This document shows positions 38,281 to 48,692 of a stretch of 64,000 bases of DNA, in pieces. The position numbers and the translations under genes are program-made. Location of the stretch: the NCBI RefSeq assembly GCF_001618425.1, contig NZ_BDCU01000008.1, forward strand, positions 269,388-333,387, written 5' to 3'. Below the pieces are notes generated by a model. The model was given only the letters and a program-made list of their open reading frames with translations. It was not told where the DNA came from and made no database searches. Positions within the stretch are counted from its first letter, which is position 1. Each line of letters opens with the position of its first letter. This DNA is from Nocardia fusca NBRC 14340 (GTDB taxonomy: Bacteria; Actinomycetota; Actinomycetes; Mycobacteriales; Mycobacteriaceae).

Positions 38281-40509
38281 TCAGCGGGAGCGCTGTTTGA
38301 TCCGCGCGGTGAGTTCCTGGACCTGGTCGTACACCCGGCGGCGCTCCGACATCTCCTTGCGGACTTTCTTCTCCGCGTACATGACCGTCGTATGGTCGCG
38401 CCCGAACGCCTGACCGATCTTGGGCAGCGACAGATCGGTGAGTTCCCGGCAGAGATACATTGCGATCTGCCGGGCCTGGGCGAGTGGCCGGGCCTTACCC
38501 GGGCCGGTGAGCTCGTCCATCGAGGTATTGAAGTACTCGGCCGTGACGCCCATGATCGTGGACGCGGTGATCTCCACATCCTGTGATTCGGGCATCAGAT
38601 CGCGCAGCACCACCTCGGCCACCGATTGATCCAGCGGTTGCCCGTTCAACGACGCGAAAGCGGTCACCCGGATCAGCGCGCCCTCGAGCTCGCGGATATT
38701 GCGTTCCACCCGGCTGGCGATGAGTTCCAGGACATCGTGCGGCACATCGAGGCGGTCCATGCGCGCCTTCTTGCGCAGAATGGCGATCCGCGTTTCCAGT
38801 TCGGGCGGCTGCACATCGGTGATCAGACCCCACTCGAAGCGGGTGCGCAGCCGCTCCTCCAGCGTGGCCAGCTGTTTGGGCGGCCGGTCCGAGGACACCA
38901 CGATCTGCTTGTTCGCGTTGTGCAGGGTATTGAAGGTGTGGAAGAACTCCTCCTGGATCCCCTCTTTACCCTCGATGAACTGGATATCGTCGACCAGCAG
39001 GATGTCGGTCTCGCGGTAGCGGCGTTTGAACGCCACTTTCCGGTCGTCCCGCAGGCTGTTGATGAAGTCGTTGGTGAATTCCTCGGTGGAGACGTATTTG
39101 ACCCGCATCCCGGGGAAGAGCCGCTGGGCGTAGTGGCCGGCGGCATGCAGCAGATGAGTTTTGCCGAGCCCCGAGGCACCCCAGACGAACAGCGGGTTGT
39201 AGGCGCGGGCCGGGGCCTCGGCGATGGCGACGGCCGCGGCGTGCGCGAAGCGGTTGGACGCGCCGATGACGAACGTTTCGAAGGTGTACTTCGCGTTCAG
39301 GCTGGCCGACGGTTTCGCCGTATCCCCGGCGCCCGAGGATTTCGCGAAGAAGGTGGGCCAGGAATCCCGGACGTTCACCACCTTCTCGTCCTCGAGGTGC
39401 ACGTCGGGTTCCGGATCGACGCCCGGGTCGCGGACACTTTCGCGCAAACTGTCGCGATCGGTATCGCGGACCTCGTCCCGCGGTGCGAGATCACCGGGGG
39501 CGAGGTCGGGCGCGAACAGGGTTTCCTGCGTGGGGCGGGCGGCACGGCGTGACGGCAGGATCGGATCCAGGTCGGGCCCGCCGTCCCGGACCGATGGCGC
39601 ACCGCGCTCCCGGCCGTTGGTCACCGGGTCGGCGATATCGCCGCGGCTGCCTGCGTAGGGGTCGAGGTACTCCGCGGGCGGATACTCCCGGTCCCGCTCG
39701 TATCCGGTGTCCCGCGGGTATTCCGTGGACGGTGTGTATTCGCGCGGGTAGGACCGTGGCGCCGGGTAGGGATCCCGTATCGGGTCCTCGGTGCCGCGGG
39801 GTAGCGCCGGATCGGAAGGAAAGCTTCCGCCGTGCGGTACTTCGGGCAGGGTGGGCCGGCGCGGCGCCTCCCCGGGCAGCGGATCGGTCGTGCGCGGCAG
39901 TGTGGGATTGCGGGGCAGTTCGCCGGTCAGCGGCAGCTCGGCCTCATGGGAGAAGCCCCGGCCGGGAAAACGCGGCTCGCCGGGGACCTCCGTGCGGTGC
40001 GGGAATCCGGGCTCCGGCTGGTATCCGCGACCCGAGTACTCGACTCCCTCGGGGTCACGCAGGGCCTCGTCCGGCCACGAGGCCTCGGCCGGTCCGGTCG
40101 CGGGGAAAGAGGGCGGGGCGGGGCGGGAACGGCCGTTGCCGAAATGGTCGGGCCGGGCGGCCGGCTCCGGCCGGCTGGTCATCCGGGCGTGCCGGGCGGG
40201 ACCGTTGTCGGCGCCGGTGGGCAGAGGCGCGGCTATCCGAACCCCGAGACCTTCCACCTGCGGCCCGAGCCGGCGGCCGAGCGACCGGAGAATCGGTTCA
40301 CGCAGGTCACGTTCGATGGCTTCCTGAGCGAGCGAGGAGGGGACCGAGAGCAGCGCGAAGCCCTGGACGACCATCAACGGTTTGACCAGCTTGAGCCACG
40401 CCTGCTGAGCTCGGGTCACCGCGCCGATGGCGCCGTCGGGCGAACCGGTGGTCAACTCCGCGACCACCTCCGGCCACACGGTGGCCAGTACGTTCTGCTC
40501 GTCGTCCAT
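38281..40509 (-). CDS. dnaA: Chromosomal replication initiator DnaA, long form
   Basis: The 742-residue protein has four parts. Domain I (~1-90) covers the helicase/dimer contacts. Domain II (~90-400) is very long, Pro/Arg/Glu/Tyr-rich and disordered. Domain III (~403-640) is the AAA+ ATPase with Walker [10 protein letters not shown] near 448 and Walker B LLVDDIQF. Domain IV is the DNA-binding helix-turn-helix with [14 protein letters not shown]. tuberculosis DnaA is 507 residues, so the linker explains the extra length. The ATG at 40509 follows GGAGGACAC. A perfect DnaA box at 40734-40742 upstream suggests autoregulation. Confidence 0.97.
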   Translation of the reverse strand: MDDEQNVLATVWPEVVAELTTGSPDGAIGAVTRAQQAWLKLVKPLMVVQGFALLSVPSSLAQEAIERDLREPILRSLGRRLGPQVEGLGVRIAAPLPTGADNGPARHARMTSRPEPAARPDHFGNGRSRPAPPSFPATGPAEASWPDEALRDPEGVEYSGRGYQPEPGFPHRTEVPGEPRFPGRGFSHEAELPLTGELPRNPTLPRTTDPLPGEAPRRPTLPEVPHGGSFPSDPALPRGTEDPIRDPYPAPRSYPREYTPSTEYPRDTGYERDREYPPAEYLDPYAGSRGDIADPVTNGRERGAPSVRDGGPDLDPILPSRRAARPTQETLFAPDLAPGDLAPRDEVRDTDRDSLRESVRDPGVDPEPDVHLEDEKVVNVRDSWPTFFAKSSGAGDTAKPSASLNAKYTFETFVIGASNRFAHAAAVAIAEAPARAYNPLFVWGASGLGKTHLLHAAGHYAQRLFPGMRVKYVSTEEFTNDFINSLRDDRKVAFKRRYRETDILLVDDIQFIEGKEGIQEEFFHTFNTLHNANKQIVVSSDRPPKQLATLEERLRTRFEWGLITDVQPPELETRIAILRKKARMDRLDVPHDVLELIASRVERNIRELEGALIRVTAFASLNGQPLDQSVAEVVLRDLMPESQDVEITASTIMGVTAEYFNTSMDELTGPGKARPLAQARQIAMYLCRELTDLSLPKIGQAFGRDHTTVMYAEKKVRKEMSERRRVYDQVQELTARIKQRSR

Positions 40510-40733
40510 CCAGTGTCCTCCCCGGGAGTCGGTTGCTCGGCGCAGACGTCCGGGGCTCGCGGTGCGTCCACTGTACTGGTTCGTCCCAGTGACACCGCAT
40601 ACGTCCGCACCACCGATCTGCCGTATCCCGTGGATACGGGCCCGGGGACGCTGCCCGGAATCCCCGAACTTCCGGCTGCGGCGTGGCACCTTCGGCCCTA
40701 CGAATATGCCATTCACAGGGTATTTCCACACAA

Positions 40734-40742
40734 TTATCCACA
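40734..40742 (+). promoter_or_regulatory. DnaA box in the dnaA promoter region
   Basis: A perfect TTATCCACA lies about 225 bases upstream of the dnaA start, within AT-richer sequence. Confidence 0.7.
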
Positions 40743-40918
40743 GGTGGGGACAATCTCGGCGGACTACCACCCGCGGTCCCGCGCTGTGCGCGGGTCGGCG
40801 GTGAGCGCCCCACCTGCACCCCTGTGCTTTCCCCACGATCGCATGGTGATCATCACCACCGCGGACCGGGTGGCCGGATCGCCGGGTGCCCGCGTGGAGC
40901 GCCACGACGGGGGCGAGT

Positions 40919-40947
40919 TTGACCCGGTAGAACTGGATAAGTACCCT
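40919..40947 (+). promoter_or_regulatory. Predicted rpmH promoter
   Basis: The -35 TTGACC and -10 TACCCT are separated by exactly 17 bases, 137 bases before the rpmH start codon. Confidence 0.55.
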
Positions 40948-41083
40948 CGTACAGTCACCCCCCGGCGTGGTGACCGTTCTGTGCTGACCGTTCGCCAGGA
41001 CCGCGGCGCCGGGTAGACATCGCCAGAATCACCGAAAAGCTTCGGGTGCCGCAGGGCGCCCACCAATTCGAGGAGTGTTGACC

Positions 41084-41227
41084 GTGGCCAAGGGCAAGCG
41101 GACGTTCCAGCCGAACAACCGTCGTCGGGCGCGCGTCCACGGTTTCCGTCTCCGGATGCGGACCCGTGCGGGCCGCGCTATCGTTTCCGCGCGCCGCCGT
41201 AAGGGCCGCGGCACCCTCACCGCCTGA
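41084..41227 (+). CDS. rpmH: 50S ribosomal protein L34
   Basis: The 47-residue, very basic protein begins [15 protein letters not shown], the actinobacterial L34 signature. The GTG start has AGGAG upstream. rpmH-rnpA beside dnaA is a near-universal bacterial arrangement. Confidence 0.97.
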   Translation: MAKGKRTFQPNNRRRARVHGFRLRMRTRAGRAIVSARRRKGRGTLTA

Positions 41228-41332
41228 TTCCCCGTCGAATTCGGTGTCCGATGCCGGGTCCGCCGAACCCCGTAACCCACGCCGCCGGTAGCTACGCCGC
41301 AGCGGCGGCTTCGACGAGCCTCGGGCGTCCGG

Positions 41333-41734
41333 GTGCTTCCTGAGCCGCACCGGCTGCATCACCGTGCCGATTTCTCCCGAACGGTACGGCGCGGCAGGCG
41401 CACGGGAAATCGCGATCTGGTCGTCCATGTGCTGGCCGATCAGGGCGACCCGGCATCGCCTGACGCGCCGGTTCGTTCCGGCGGTCCGCGATTCGGGCTG
41501 ATCGTCAGCAAGGCGGTGGGCAACGCGGTCCTACGACACCGCACGGCCCGCCGCCTGCGTCATATCTGTGCAGAACTGACCGCCGACATCCCCGCCGAGG
41601 TGGATATCGTGATCCGCGCACTTCCCGGCGCCGCGACCGCCGGCAGCGGCGAGCTGAGCCGCCAGCTGCGCAGCGGATTGCGCAAGCTCGGTGTCCTATC
41701 GGCCGTGACGGCCGGCCGGGGTACGTCACGATGA
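41333..41734 (+). CDS. rnpA: Ribonuclease P protein component
   Basis: The 133-residue basic protein assists RNase P RNA in tRNA 5' processing. It shows the family motif region VGNAVLRHRTARRLRH. The GTG start begins LPEPHRLHHRADF. Its stop overlaps the yidD ATG by four bases. Confidence 0.95.
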   Translation: MLPEPHRLHHRADFSRTVRRGRRTGNRDLVVHVLADQGDPASPDAPVRSGGPRFGLIVSKAVGNAVLRHRTARRLRHICAELTADIPAEVDIVIRALPGAATAGSGELSRQLRSGLRKLGVLSAVTAGRGTSR

Positions 41735-42078
41735 CCGCGCTGGGTGCGTACGCGGCGACCGTCCGCCGGTGGCCCGCGAATATTCTGATCTTCTCGATCG
41801 AGCTGTACCGGACCTACGTCTCCCCCACTCGCATGCCGGTCTGCCGGTTCACCCCCACCTGTAGTGAGTACGCGGTGACCGCACTCCGCACCCGGGGGCT
41901 GGTGATCGGCCTCGGACTGACGGCCGTGCGACTGGCCAAATGCGCCCCCTGGCACCCTGGTGGGTGGGATCCCGTACCGGAGCGGCGGCGCAACGTCGAC
42001 CACGACGATCCGCGGACCGAAGCTTGTAAGGGATCACCGCATGCGGTGATCGGTGACACTACCGACGGGAGTGCATAG
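41731..42078 (+). CDS. yidD: YidD membrane-protein insertion factor
   Basis: The 115-residue protein carries the family core [20 protein letters not shown] and WHPGGWDPV. It assists YidC-dependent insertion. The C-terminus is a ~30-residue polar tail. The gene overlaps rnpA. Confidence 0.94.
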   Translation: MTALGAYAATVRRWPANILIFSIELYRTYVSPTRMPVCRFTPTCSEYAVTALRTRGLVIGLGLTAVRLAKCAPWHPGGWDPVPERRRNVDHDDPRTEACKGSPHAVIGDTTDGSA

Positions 42079-42082
42079 AGCC

Positions 42083-43183
42083 GTGCTCGATTTCATCTAC
42101 TATCCGGTGTCCTGGATCCTCTGGTTCTGGCACCGGATCTTCGGCTTCGCCTTCGGGGCGGACAACGGCCTTTCTTGGGCTCTGTCCGTGGTGTTCCTCG
42201 TCTTCACGCTGCGTTTGGTGCTCTACAGGCCGTTCGTGAGACAGGTTCGTACCACCAAGCAGATGCAGGAACTGCAGCCGCAGATCAAAGAGCTGCAGAA
42301 GAAATACAAGAACGACCGCCAGAAGATGGCGCTGGAGATGCAGAAGCTCCAGAAGGACCACGGCTTCAACCCGCTCATGGGCTGCCTGCCGATCCTGGCC
42401 CAAGTGCCGGTGTTCCTCGGTCTGTTTCATGTGCTGCGCTCGTTCAACCGGACCGGTCACGGCTTCGGTCAGCTCGGTATGGACCCGTACACCAACGCAC
42501 ACACGCCGAACTATGTCTTCAACGCCGACGATGTGCAGTCCTTCCTGAGCGCCCGTATCTTCGGCGCGCCGATCTCGGCGTTCATCACCGCGCCGGCCGA
42601 CGAGCTGCTGGCCTTCGCCGATTACGGCGGCGTCCCGAGCAAGGTCGGCATCGCCGCGGTCGCCATTCCGCTGATGATCATCGCCGCGATCGCCACGCAC
42701 TTCAATGCGCGGGCCTCGGTGGCCCGCCAGAGCGCCGAGGCCGCGGCCAACCCGCAGGCCGCGTTGATGAACAAACTGGCGCTGTGGGTGTTCCCGTTCG
42801 GTGTACTCGTCGGTGGTCCTTTCCTGCCGATCGCCATCCTGCTCTACTGGGTCTCCAACAACATCTGGACCTACGGCCAGCAGCATCTCGTCTTCGGCCG
42901 GATGGCCAAGGAAGAAGAAGCCAAGCGTCAGGCCAAAGCAGCGAAACAGGCCGAGAACGCGCCGAAGCCCGGCGCGAAGCCCGTCGACACCAAGAAGAAG
43001 CCGGTGAAAGCCGACAGTGCGGTTGATTCCGATTCGGCGGAGGCCGGCGAGGCGGGAACGAACGGTTCGGCAGCGACGAAGCCGACCGCCAAGTCGGGCG
43101 GTAAACAGTCGGGCCAGCGGCGGTCGAGCGGTCAGAAGCGACCGGGTAACCGCGGCCGGCCGAATCAGAAGCGCCGGCGCTGA
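42083..43183 (+). CDS. yidC: YidC/Oxa1 membrane protein insertase
   Basis: The 366-residue insertase has five membrane helices, the [16 protein letters not shown] cytoplasmic coiled coil, and [11 protein letters not shown] with [13 protein letters not shown] at the substrate groove. A Lys/Gly/Ala-rich ~80-residue C-terminal tail probably contacts ribosomes. GTG 42083 is chosen because [10 protein letters not shown] is the usual start; upstream GTGs at 42053 and 42071 are alternatives. Confidence 0.95.
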   Translation: MLDFIYYPVSWILWFWHRIFGFAFGADNGLSWALSVVFLVFTLRLVLYRPFVRQVRTTKQMQELQPQIKELQKKYKNDRQKMALEMQKLQKDHGFNPLMGCLPILAQVPVFLGLFHVLRSFNRTGHGFGQLGMDPYTNAHTPNYVFNADDVQSFLSARIFGAPISAFITAPADELLAFADYGGVPSKVGIAAVAIPLMIIAAIATHFNARASVARQSAEAAANPQAALMNKLALWVFPFGVLVGGPFLPIAILLYWVSNNIWTYGQQHLVFGRMAKEEEAKRQAKAAKQAENAPKPGAKPVDTKKKPVKADSAVDSDSAEAGEAGTNGSAATKPTAKSGGKQSGQRRSSGQKRPGNRGRPNQKRRR

Positions 43184-43260
43184 GCTACTCCCCCAGTCCC
43201 CTTGTGATCGTGATCCCGGCCGGGGCAGGCCGGGATCCGGCGAGCAGATAAAGGAAACAC

Positions 43261-43806
43261 ATGACTCTCGAGACCGAAGGTGGAGACGCCACCGTATCCA
43301 CGACCGTTGTGGAGACCGAGTCCGACGACGCGGTGAGCGAGGCCGAGGAGGCGCTCATCGAAGAGGGTGAGATCGCCGCCGACTACCTCGAGCAGCTGCT
43401 CGACGTGCTCGACTTCGACGGCGATATCGATCTCGACGTCGAAGGCGACCGCGCGGTGGTCAGTATCGACGGTGGTAAGGATCTGACGAAACTGGTCGGC
43501 CACAGCGGCGAGGTGCTCGATGCGCTCCAGGAGCTCACCCGTCTCGCGGTGCAGCAGTCGACCGGTATCCGCAGTCGGCTCATGCTCGATGTGGCGGGCT
43601 GGCGTGCCAAGCGTCGCACGGACCTGAGTGCGCTCGGCGCCGCGGCGGCGCAGCGTGTGCTGCAGACCGGTGCCCCCGAAGAACTCGCCCCCATGACTCC
43701 GTTCGAGCGAAAGATCGTGCACGACGCGGTCGCCTCGATCGACGGTGTCGCAAGCGAAAGCGAAGGCGTCGAGCCGAACCGTCGAGTGGTTGTCGTACCG
43801 GAGTGA
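43261..43806 (+). CDS. jag: Jag/KhpB-type KH-R3H RNA-binding protein
   Basis: The 181-residue protein has an acidic N-terminus, a KH-like domain (~55-115, ISIDGGKDLTKLVGHSGEVL region) and a C-terminal R3H domain (~120-170, LTPFERKIVHD-type helix). It binds RNA and helps regulate cell-wall and division genes in other Gram-positives. ATG with AAAGGAAAC. A strong terminator follows. Confidence 0.93.
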   Translation: MTLETEGGDATVSTTVVETESDDAVSEAEEALIEEGEIAADYLEQLLDVLDFDGDIDLDVEGDRAVVSIDGGKDLTKLVGHSGEVLDALQELTRLAVQQSTGIRSRLMLDVAGWRAKRRTDLSALGAAAAQRVLQTGAPEELAPMTPFERKIVHDAVASIDGVASESEGVEPNRRVVVVPE

Positions 43807-43842
43807 GACCGCGGCCCGTGCGGTAGCCGGGTGCTGAGTGGT

Positions 43843-43880
43843 CGGGTGAGGCCCGGGTCCGTGGACCCGGGCCTCACCCG
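43843..43880 (+). terminator. Strong terminator after jag
   Basis: A perfect 18-bp stem (43843-43860 with 43863-43880), only two bases in the loop, lies 37 bases past the jag stop. Confidence 0.8.
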
Positions 43881-43977
43881 TCTCGCGGTACCTCCCTCGT
43901 CGCTGCGTCGCGACAACTACGGTTGAGGGCCGGTAGAGAATACTCATGACCACGAGTCGACAGGACCACACAGAAGG

Positions 43978-44724
43978 GTGTTTCACGTGAAACCAGATCT
44001 CGGCGATTCGGAGGCCGGACCACCGGAATCGCTGCCGCCGGACGAAGCGGAGATCGTCTTCGGCGCTCGGTTGGAGTTGGCACGTGACTACTGGACTGCA
44101 CTCGCTACCGCCGGAGTGGAGCGCGGATTGATCGGACCGCGGGAGGTGCCGCGCCTATGGGAGCGACACATCCTCAACTGTGCGGTCGTCGGCGAACTCA
44201 TCGGCGACGGCGCATCCGTGGTCGATATCGGCAGCGGCGCGGGTCTGCCCGGAATCCCCCTCGCATTGGCCCGTCCGGACCTCCGCATCGTCCTCGTGGA
44301 ACCGCTGCTCCGCCGCACCGTCTTCTTGAAGGAATTCATAGACGCGGCCGGCCTCGCGATCACCGTGGTCCGCGGCCGGGCCGAACAGCCCGGTGTCATC
44401 CAAGAGGCAGGCGGCGCGGATGTCGTCACCTCCCGGGCGGTAGCTCCCCTGGCGCGGCTGGCCGAATGGTCGATTCCACTGCTCCGCGAGCACGGCCATA
44501 TGCTCGCCCTCAAAGGATCCAGTGTGGCCGAGGAGCTGGAACGCGACCGGGTCGCGGTGGAGCGCACCGGTGCCGGAAATTTCTCCGTCCTGGAATGCGG
44601 CGCCGGGATAGTCGCCACCCCCACCATGGTGCTGTCAGCGGAACGGCTGCGCCGCTCGGAGCGCGCGCCGAAGAAGTCGATCAAGCGCGCTGTGCGGGCG
44701 GAGCGCCGGGTCGGCCGGAGGTAG
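43978..44724 (+). CDS. rsmG: 16S rRNA (guanine-N7) methyltransferase RsmG
   Basis: The 248-residue methyltransferase has SAM motif [12 protein letters not shown] near residue 85 and LVEPLLRR. It modifies G527 of 16S rRNA; loss gives low-level streptomycin resistance. The GTG start lies in a parS-like site: codons 1-6 (MFHVKP) are the ParB palindrome itself. An alternative GTG at 43987 would start inside the site. No ribosome site stronger than AGAAGGG precedes it. Confidence 0.95.
   Translation: MFHVKPDLGDSEAGPPESLPPDEAEIVFGARLELARDYWTALATAGVERGLIGPREVPRLWERHILNCAVVGELIGDGASVVDIGSGAGLPGIPLALARPDLRIVLVEPLLRRTVFLKEFIDAAGLAITVVRGRAEQPGVIQEAGGADVVTSRAVAPLARLAEWSIPLLREHGHMLALKGSSVAEELERDRVAVERTGAGNFSVLECGAGIVATPTMVLSAERLRRSERAPKKSIKRAVRAERRVGRR
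43979..43994. promoter_or_regulatory. parS: parS site overlapping the rsmG start
   Basis: TGTTTCACGTGAAACC matches the ParB consensus at 15 of 16 positions. Confidence 0.85.
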
Positions 44725-44758
44725 GAGCGGACTCGCCACGCTTCTGGCGGCGGGCGAA

Positions 44759-44774
44759 TGTTTCCCGTGAAACA
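44759..44774. promoter_or_regulatory. parS: parS site
   Basis: TGTTTCCCGTGAAACA matches the consensus at 15 of 16 positions, downstream of rsmG. Confidence 0.85.
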
Positions 44775-44788
44775 TTCGCTTGCCTGCG

Positions 44789-44844
44789 TCCCGGAGTCCC
44801 GGAGTCCCGGAGTCCCGGAGTCCCGGAGTCCCGGAGTCCCGGAG
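44789..44844. repeat. Octamer tandem repeat, seven copies
   Basis: TCCCGGAG is repeated seven times without variation, 15 bases after a parS site. Copy number is likely to vary between strains. Confidence 0.95.
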
Positions 44845-45180
44845 TTATCTTCGATGCGCTTGGCGGGTCCTGCGGGCCGCGCTCGTCGATCCCGGTTGGC
44901 GTGGTTGTGGTTCGATCGTCGACTTGCGGCTCGCCTCTACCGGCAGCCGGACCCTGAGAACTGCCGACTGGGACCGGAGGATTTTGTAACCGTCTCGCCT
45001 GCCGCCCCCATTGATCCGCTACGCCTCCCCCGAGTTTCGGTGCTCGTCCAGCCGGTTGTAGTCGGGCTGTGGTGTGCGGCTCGCATTCTGTTATCGGCCG
45101 ATGTGGGGCAGGCGGCCGCGATTGATCTTCCGTTGGTCCAGCAGCCGGGCTTGCCCGGTGCGGTCGAACGCGCCGGTGCG

Positions 45181-45196
45181 GGTTTCACGTGAAACG
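45181..45196. promoter_or_regulatory. parS: parS-like site
   Basis: GGTTTCACGTGAAACG keeps the perfect 14-base core TTTCACGTGAAA with flanks altered at the two end positions (14 of 16). Confidence 0.75.
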
Positions 45197-47229
45197 GGGT
45201 CGGTGTGCCGGCTCCACTCGTTGCAGCACGCGGGCGACTTCCTCGTCTCGCGCAGTCGCCCACTCGAGGTCGGTGGGCGAAATTCGAGGGGCGTCGTCCG
45301 ATTGATGCGCGGACCTTCCAGGTGCACGAACACTCAGGATCGTCGGGTCGATCCATGCGAGTTGTGTCTCCGCTTGTCCGCACGCGAGATGAGAGGTCGG
45401 GGTGAGTTGGGGCAGCGGGCCTCGCTCTGGCTGCGCCGCGACAGTCACCTCAGCCCATGGGTGATCCAGGGCCGCTTCAGTGCGTCCCGCGGACTGCCCC
45501 CCTGCTCGGCTCGCGTCGCTGCCTGGTTCGGCTCACACTGCTGCCCCGTCCCGCTCGGCCTTGCGGGCCGGCATGAGGGGATGCGTCGGTATCGAAATAG
45601 GCCGCTCGGCGTCAACAAGTTGGATGCGGTGGATTCGCTGCCGCCGGTCGGTTCGCTGGGTGTGCCGGTGAGTTTCGGGTGCACATTGTGCAGGAACCGC
45701 AGCAGCAGATCGAGACCGATGCGATGCGGCCTTGGGACGCGGGCAGGCCGGTTCCGTTGTGGTGCGATGAAAGTGGTCGGGGCGGGCCGGTCCCATGGTC
45801 GAAGGGGAACATCGGATGCGTGTCTCCGATCCGCTCCGGATGCCGCGGGGAACCTGCTCAACCGTTGGATCGGTGTGAAGCCGAACGGCACCTACAGGGC
45901 ATTCGACGGTCGGGTTGATGTGCTGCCGAAATCTGGCGCTCCGCGGTCGGCGATCCGAGCCGCCGCGCTCGAGGTGAGTGGTTGGTGCGGGTGTGATGTC
46001 GTCGCGGATTGTTGGAGGTAGATCGTGGCGCAGGCGGCGACGCGGTATCTCCCGGCCATACGACTCAGTGGTCTGGAGGTGCGGGCGGTTTTTCCCGGCC
46101 ATCGGTGATGCGCGGGTCGGCCGTAAACCGCATCGGACAGGGCGGCACTGTGGGCATTCGGAGATCGGGGGTCGACGGTCGGCCGAGTTCCTGTCCCGTT
46201 GGAATGCCAAATGGGTGATGAAACTGCTCGGTGGTGGGCGTGGCCGTTTCGTTCGGTGTTTTGTTCGGATAGATCCGGAGTGATCTTGCTGCACAGGGTG
46301 TACCGCGGTACCGGGGTAGCTACCTACGCCACGGTGAAGCATATGGTTTCGGCTGTGGATCCTGTCCAGACCATGCGCCGCTTCGGGGAGCCGCTATTCC
46401 GGTGACAGCCCGAGACTTCCCTCCCCTATCGGTCCGGCGGCGGGGTATCCGATGAGCTGCGGCTCGCCCCGGTGGAGCAGAACACTGGTGAAGTACGGTC
46501 GACCCTCGTATGCGGTGTGCTCTTCGACGGCGCCCGCCAGTCCCCGGGGCAGGCCGCGCTGTTCCCGGTGGGCGCGGCGGTGGAAGGCCGGGCCGCGCGC
46601 GTCCTGCTGACGCTCGTCGTCGCCGCCGGACTCACGGCGGTGGCCGCAAGTGATGCGCGCAGGGTGCGGCCGGTGCCGCTGCGAATGCGGGTGACGCTGA
46701 GGCCGCACACGCGCGGGTGAGCCGAGCCGACGAACCGTGCCTTGGCGAGTGACGCTGGTCGAGGGGACTCCGGTCGAATTGACGCCGGACAGGCCAACCT
46801 GGTGAGTGGTGTCGGACGGGATAGGCCGCTCCGGCTGCCACTGGTCGAGCCAGGCCGGTCGCGGTCACGAGGTGCGGACACCACGGACGCGGACACCACC
46901 CGATGGTGAGCTACGCCCGTTACTGGGTGCCGAGGAACAGGGGCACAGAGCGCAGGTGCGCGCTCCGCGGACTGGCCGGGGGTGTGGCGCCACCTACCCA
47001 CCGAACCGTCACTGTGACAACTCGGTTGGCAACCGACACTCGCAGTAGAGAATTCACTCAACGCGCTGACCGCCGAGACGGGTCCTTCGTGGCCTTCTGA
47101 TCGCCCCCGCAGGGTTCGGAAGTGCGTGACGTAAAAGGCTGCGCGGGTGGTTGATGAAGGGGAGTCGGTGGCTGTCCCCGGAACCCGGTTCCCCGCAGGG
47201 CTTCAGAGATCGATGTGTCACGTGGCCGA

Positions 47230-47245
47230 TGTTTCCCGTGAAACA
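47230..47245. promoter_or_regulatory. parS: parS site
   Basis: TGTTTCCCGTGAAACA matches at 15 of 16 positions, about 400 bases before parA. Confidence 0.85.
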
Positions 47246-47627
47246 TCGCGATCGAGCTCGTCGGCGACCGTCGTTATGCCTTGGAATCCGGAAATTGTGT
47301 GTGTCATGGGCGCGTCGCCGCGATTCAGCTTTCTAATCGCGCCTGCGGCTGGCAAGCTATTGAGCGTCGGGCGTGAGCGTCGGTGCCACGTAGGAATCTT
47401 GGTGTTGCAGCGGCGAAAGCTCCGCTCGGTCGACTGGCGACTGAGCGTCAGCGTCGGAGGAGGTAGCTTCGCGTGATCAGGCATCGCAGCGAAGCTGTCC
47501 GGTCCTCACGCAGATGCCGAGGTCGTCGTCGTGGAGCATGATTCGAACCAGTACGGCTTGTTTCGACGACACGGCGCCGGCGTCCGTCAGGCCACGTGAC
47601 TTGCAGTTCTCGCGTTAGGAGCGGTCT

Positions 47628-48635
47628 ATGTCGAACGGTTCAGCGAATGTTTCACGGGAAACATCGCGCGTACCGGGAATGCTGGACAACAGCAATATCG
47701 GCCCGGAAGCCTTCGGGAGTACGCCGTACGGGCATATCTCCCCCACCGAGACGCCGATTGCTGCCGAAGCGCACCGCGCGAGCCAGCTAATGCACCCAGG
47801 AAAGGTGACAGTGCCGAAACCGCATGAGCAACGCATCATCACCGTGGCCAACCAAAAGGGCGGGGTGGGTAAGACCACGACGACGGTGAATCTGGCCGCA
47901 GCTCTGGCACACCATGGGATGAAGGTGCTCGTAATCGATCTCGATCCGCAGGGCAACGCCAGTACTGCGCTGGGGGTCGAGCATCATTCGGGTATCCCGT
48001 CCACATACGAACTGCTGATCGGTGAGATCAAGGTTCAGGATGCGATCCAGCAGAGCCCGCACAGCGATAATCTCCTCTGCATTCCGGCGACGATCGATCT
48101 GGCCGGGGCCGAGATCGAACTGGTCTCCATGGTGGCCCGCGAAGCTCGGCTCAAGGGAGCCATTCAGGAAGCCAATATCGCCGGCTACGACATCGACTAC
48201 GTCCTGATAGATTGCCCGCCTTCGCTCGGTCTGCTCACCATCAATGCGATGGTCGCGGCGCGTGAGGTCCTGATTCCGATCCAGTGCGAGTACTACGCGC
48301 TGGAGGGTGTGGGTCAGTTGATCCGGAATATCGGCCTGGTGCAGTCGCATCTCAACCCAGACCTCCACGTATCGACTGTGGTGCTCACGATGTACGACGG
48401 GCGCACCAAGCTGGCGGACCAGGTCGCCGAGGAGGTGCGCAGCCACTTCGGCGATGTGGTGCTGCGCTCGGTGATCCCGCGCAGTGTCAAGGTCTCCGAG
48501 GCGCCCGGGTACGGGATGACGGTTCTGGATTATGATCCGGGCTCCCGCGGTGCCTTGAGCTATCTGGACGCCGGCCGGGAGCTCGCCGCACGTGGTGCGG
48601 TGAAGTACGCCGCGGCGGCGGATGGCGCGGAGTGA
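47628..48635 (+). CDS. parA: ParA/Soj chromosome-partitioning ATPase
   Basis: The 335-residue protein has an ~65-residue N-terminal extension and a deviant Walker A KGGVGKTT. A VLIDCPPSLG Walker B region and the QCEYYALEG motif follow. It moves ParB-parS complexes to the poles. The ATG follows AGGAGC. Codons 7-12 (NVSRET) encode a parS-like site, so ParB binding may contact its own operon. parB follows after 57 bases. Confidence 0.96.
   Translation: MSNGSANVSRETSRVPGMLDNSNIGPEAFGSTPYGHISPTETPIAAEAHRASQLMHPGKVTVPKPHEQRIITVANQKGGVGKTTTTVNLAAALAHHGMKVLVIDLDPQGNASTALGVEHHSGIPSTYELLIGEIKVQDAIQQSPHSDNLLCIPATIDLAGAEIELVSMVAREARLKGAIQEANIAGYDIDYVLIDCPPSLGLLTINAMVAAREVLIPIQCEYYALEGVGQLIRNIGLVQSHLNPDLHVSTVVLTMYDGRTKLADQVAEEVRSHFGDVVLRSVIPRSVKVSEAPGYGMTVLDYDPGSRGALSYLDAGRELAARGAVKYAAAADGAE
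47648..47663. promoter_or_regulatory. parS: parS site inside parA
   Basis: TGTTTCACGGGAAACA matches at 15 of 16 positions within the parA coding sequence. Confidence 0.8.
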
Positions 48636-48692
48636 ATGGATCGAGTGTGATCGGGCGTGGTTGTGGACGCGGGCAAGGGAAAGGGTAGGCCG

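Larger units (their letters stand above)
40510..41083. other. Divergent dnaA-rpmH control region
   Basis: No coding frame is supportable. It contains a perfect DnaA box (40734-40742), a near box TGGGGACAA (40745-40753) and a good rpmH promoter (40919-40947). Confidence 0.6.
44725..47627. other. Gene-free region with three parS-like sites between rsmG and parA
   Basis: In M. tuberculosis rsmG and parA are adjacent. Here 2.9 kb separates them. I find no frame with a credible start, product or consistent codon pattern; frames on both strands are interrupted or Arg/Ser/Pro-biased as expected of out-of-phase GC-rich DNA. It carries parS-like sites at 44759, 45181 and 47230 and an octamer tandem repeat at 44789. 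Decayed genes are possible. Confidence 0.65.

Noticed and set aside
44789..44844. Octamer array as a CRISPR array
   Set aside because: Units are eight bases with no spacers; it is a simple tandem repeat.
45074..46342. Long open frames on both strands between rsmG and parA
   Set aside because: They lack ribosome sites, show biased Arg/Ser/Pro composition and resemble no family; expected chance frames in GC-rich DNA.
46472..46720. 82-residue frame with a hydrophobic segment
   Set aside because: A hydrophobic stretch alone, weak start and no neighbours or family; kept out as a probable chance frame.
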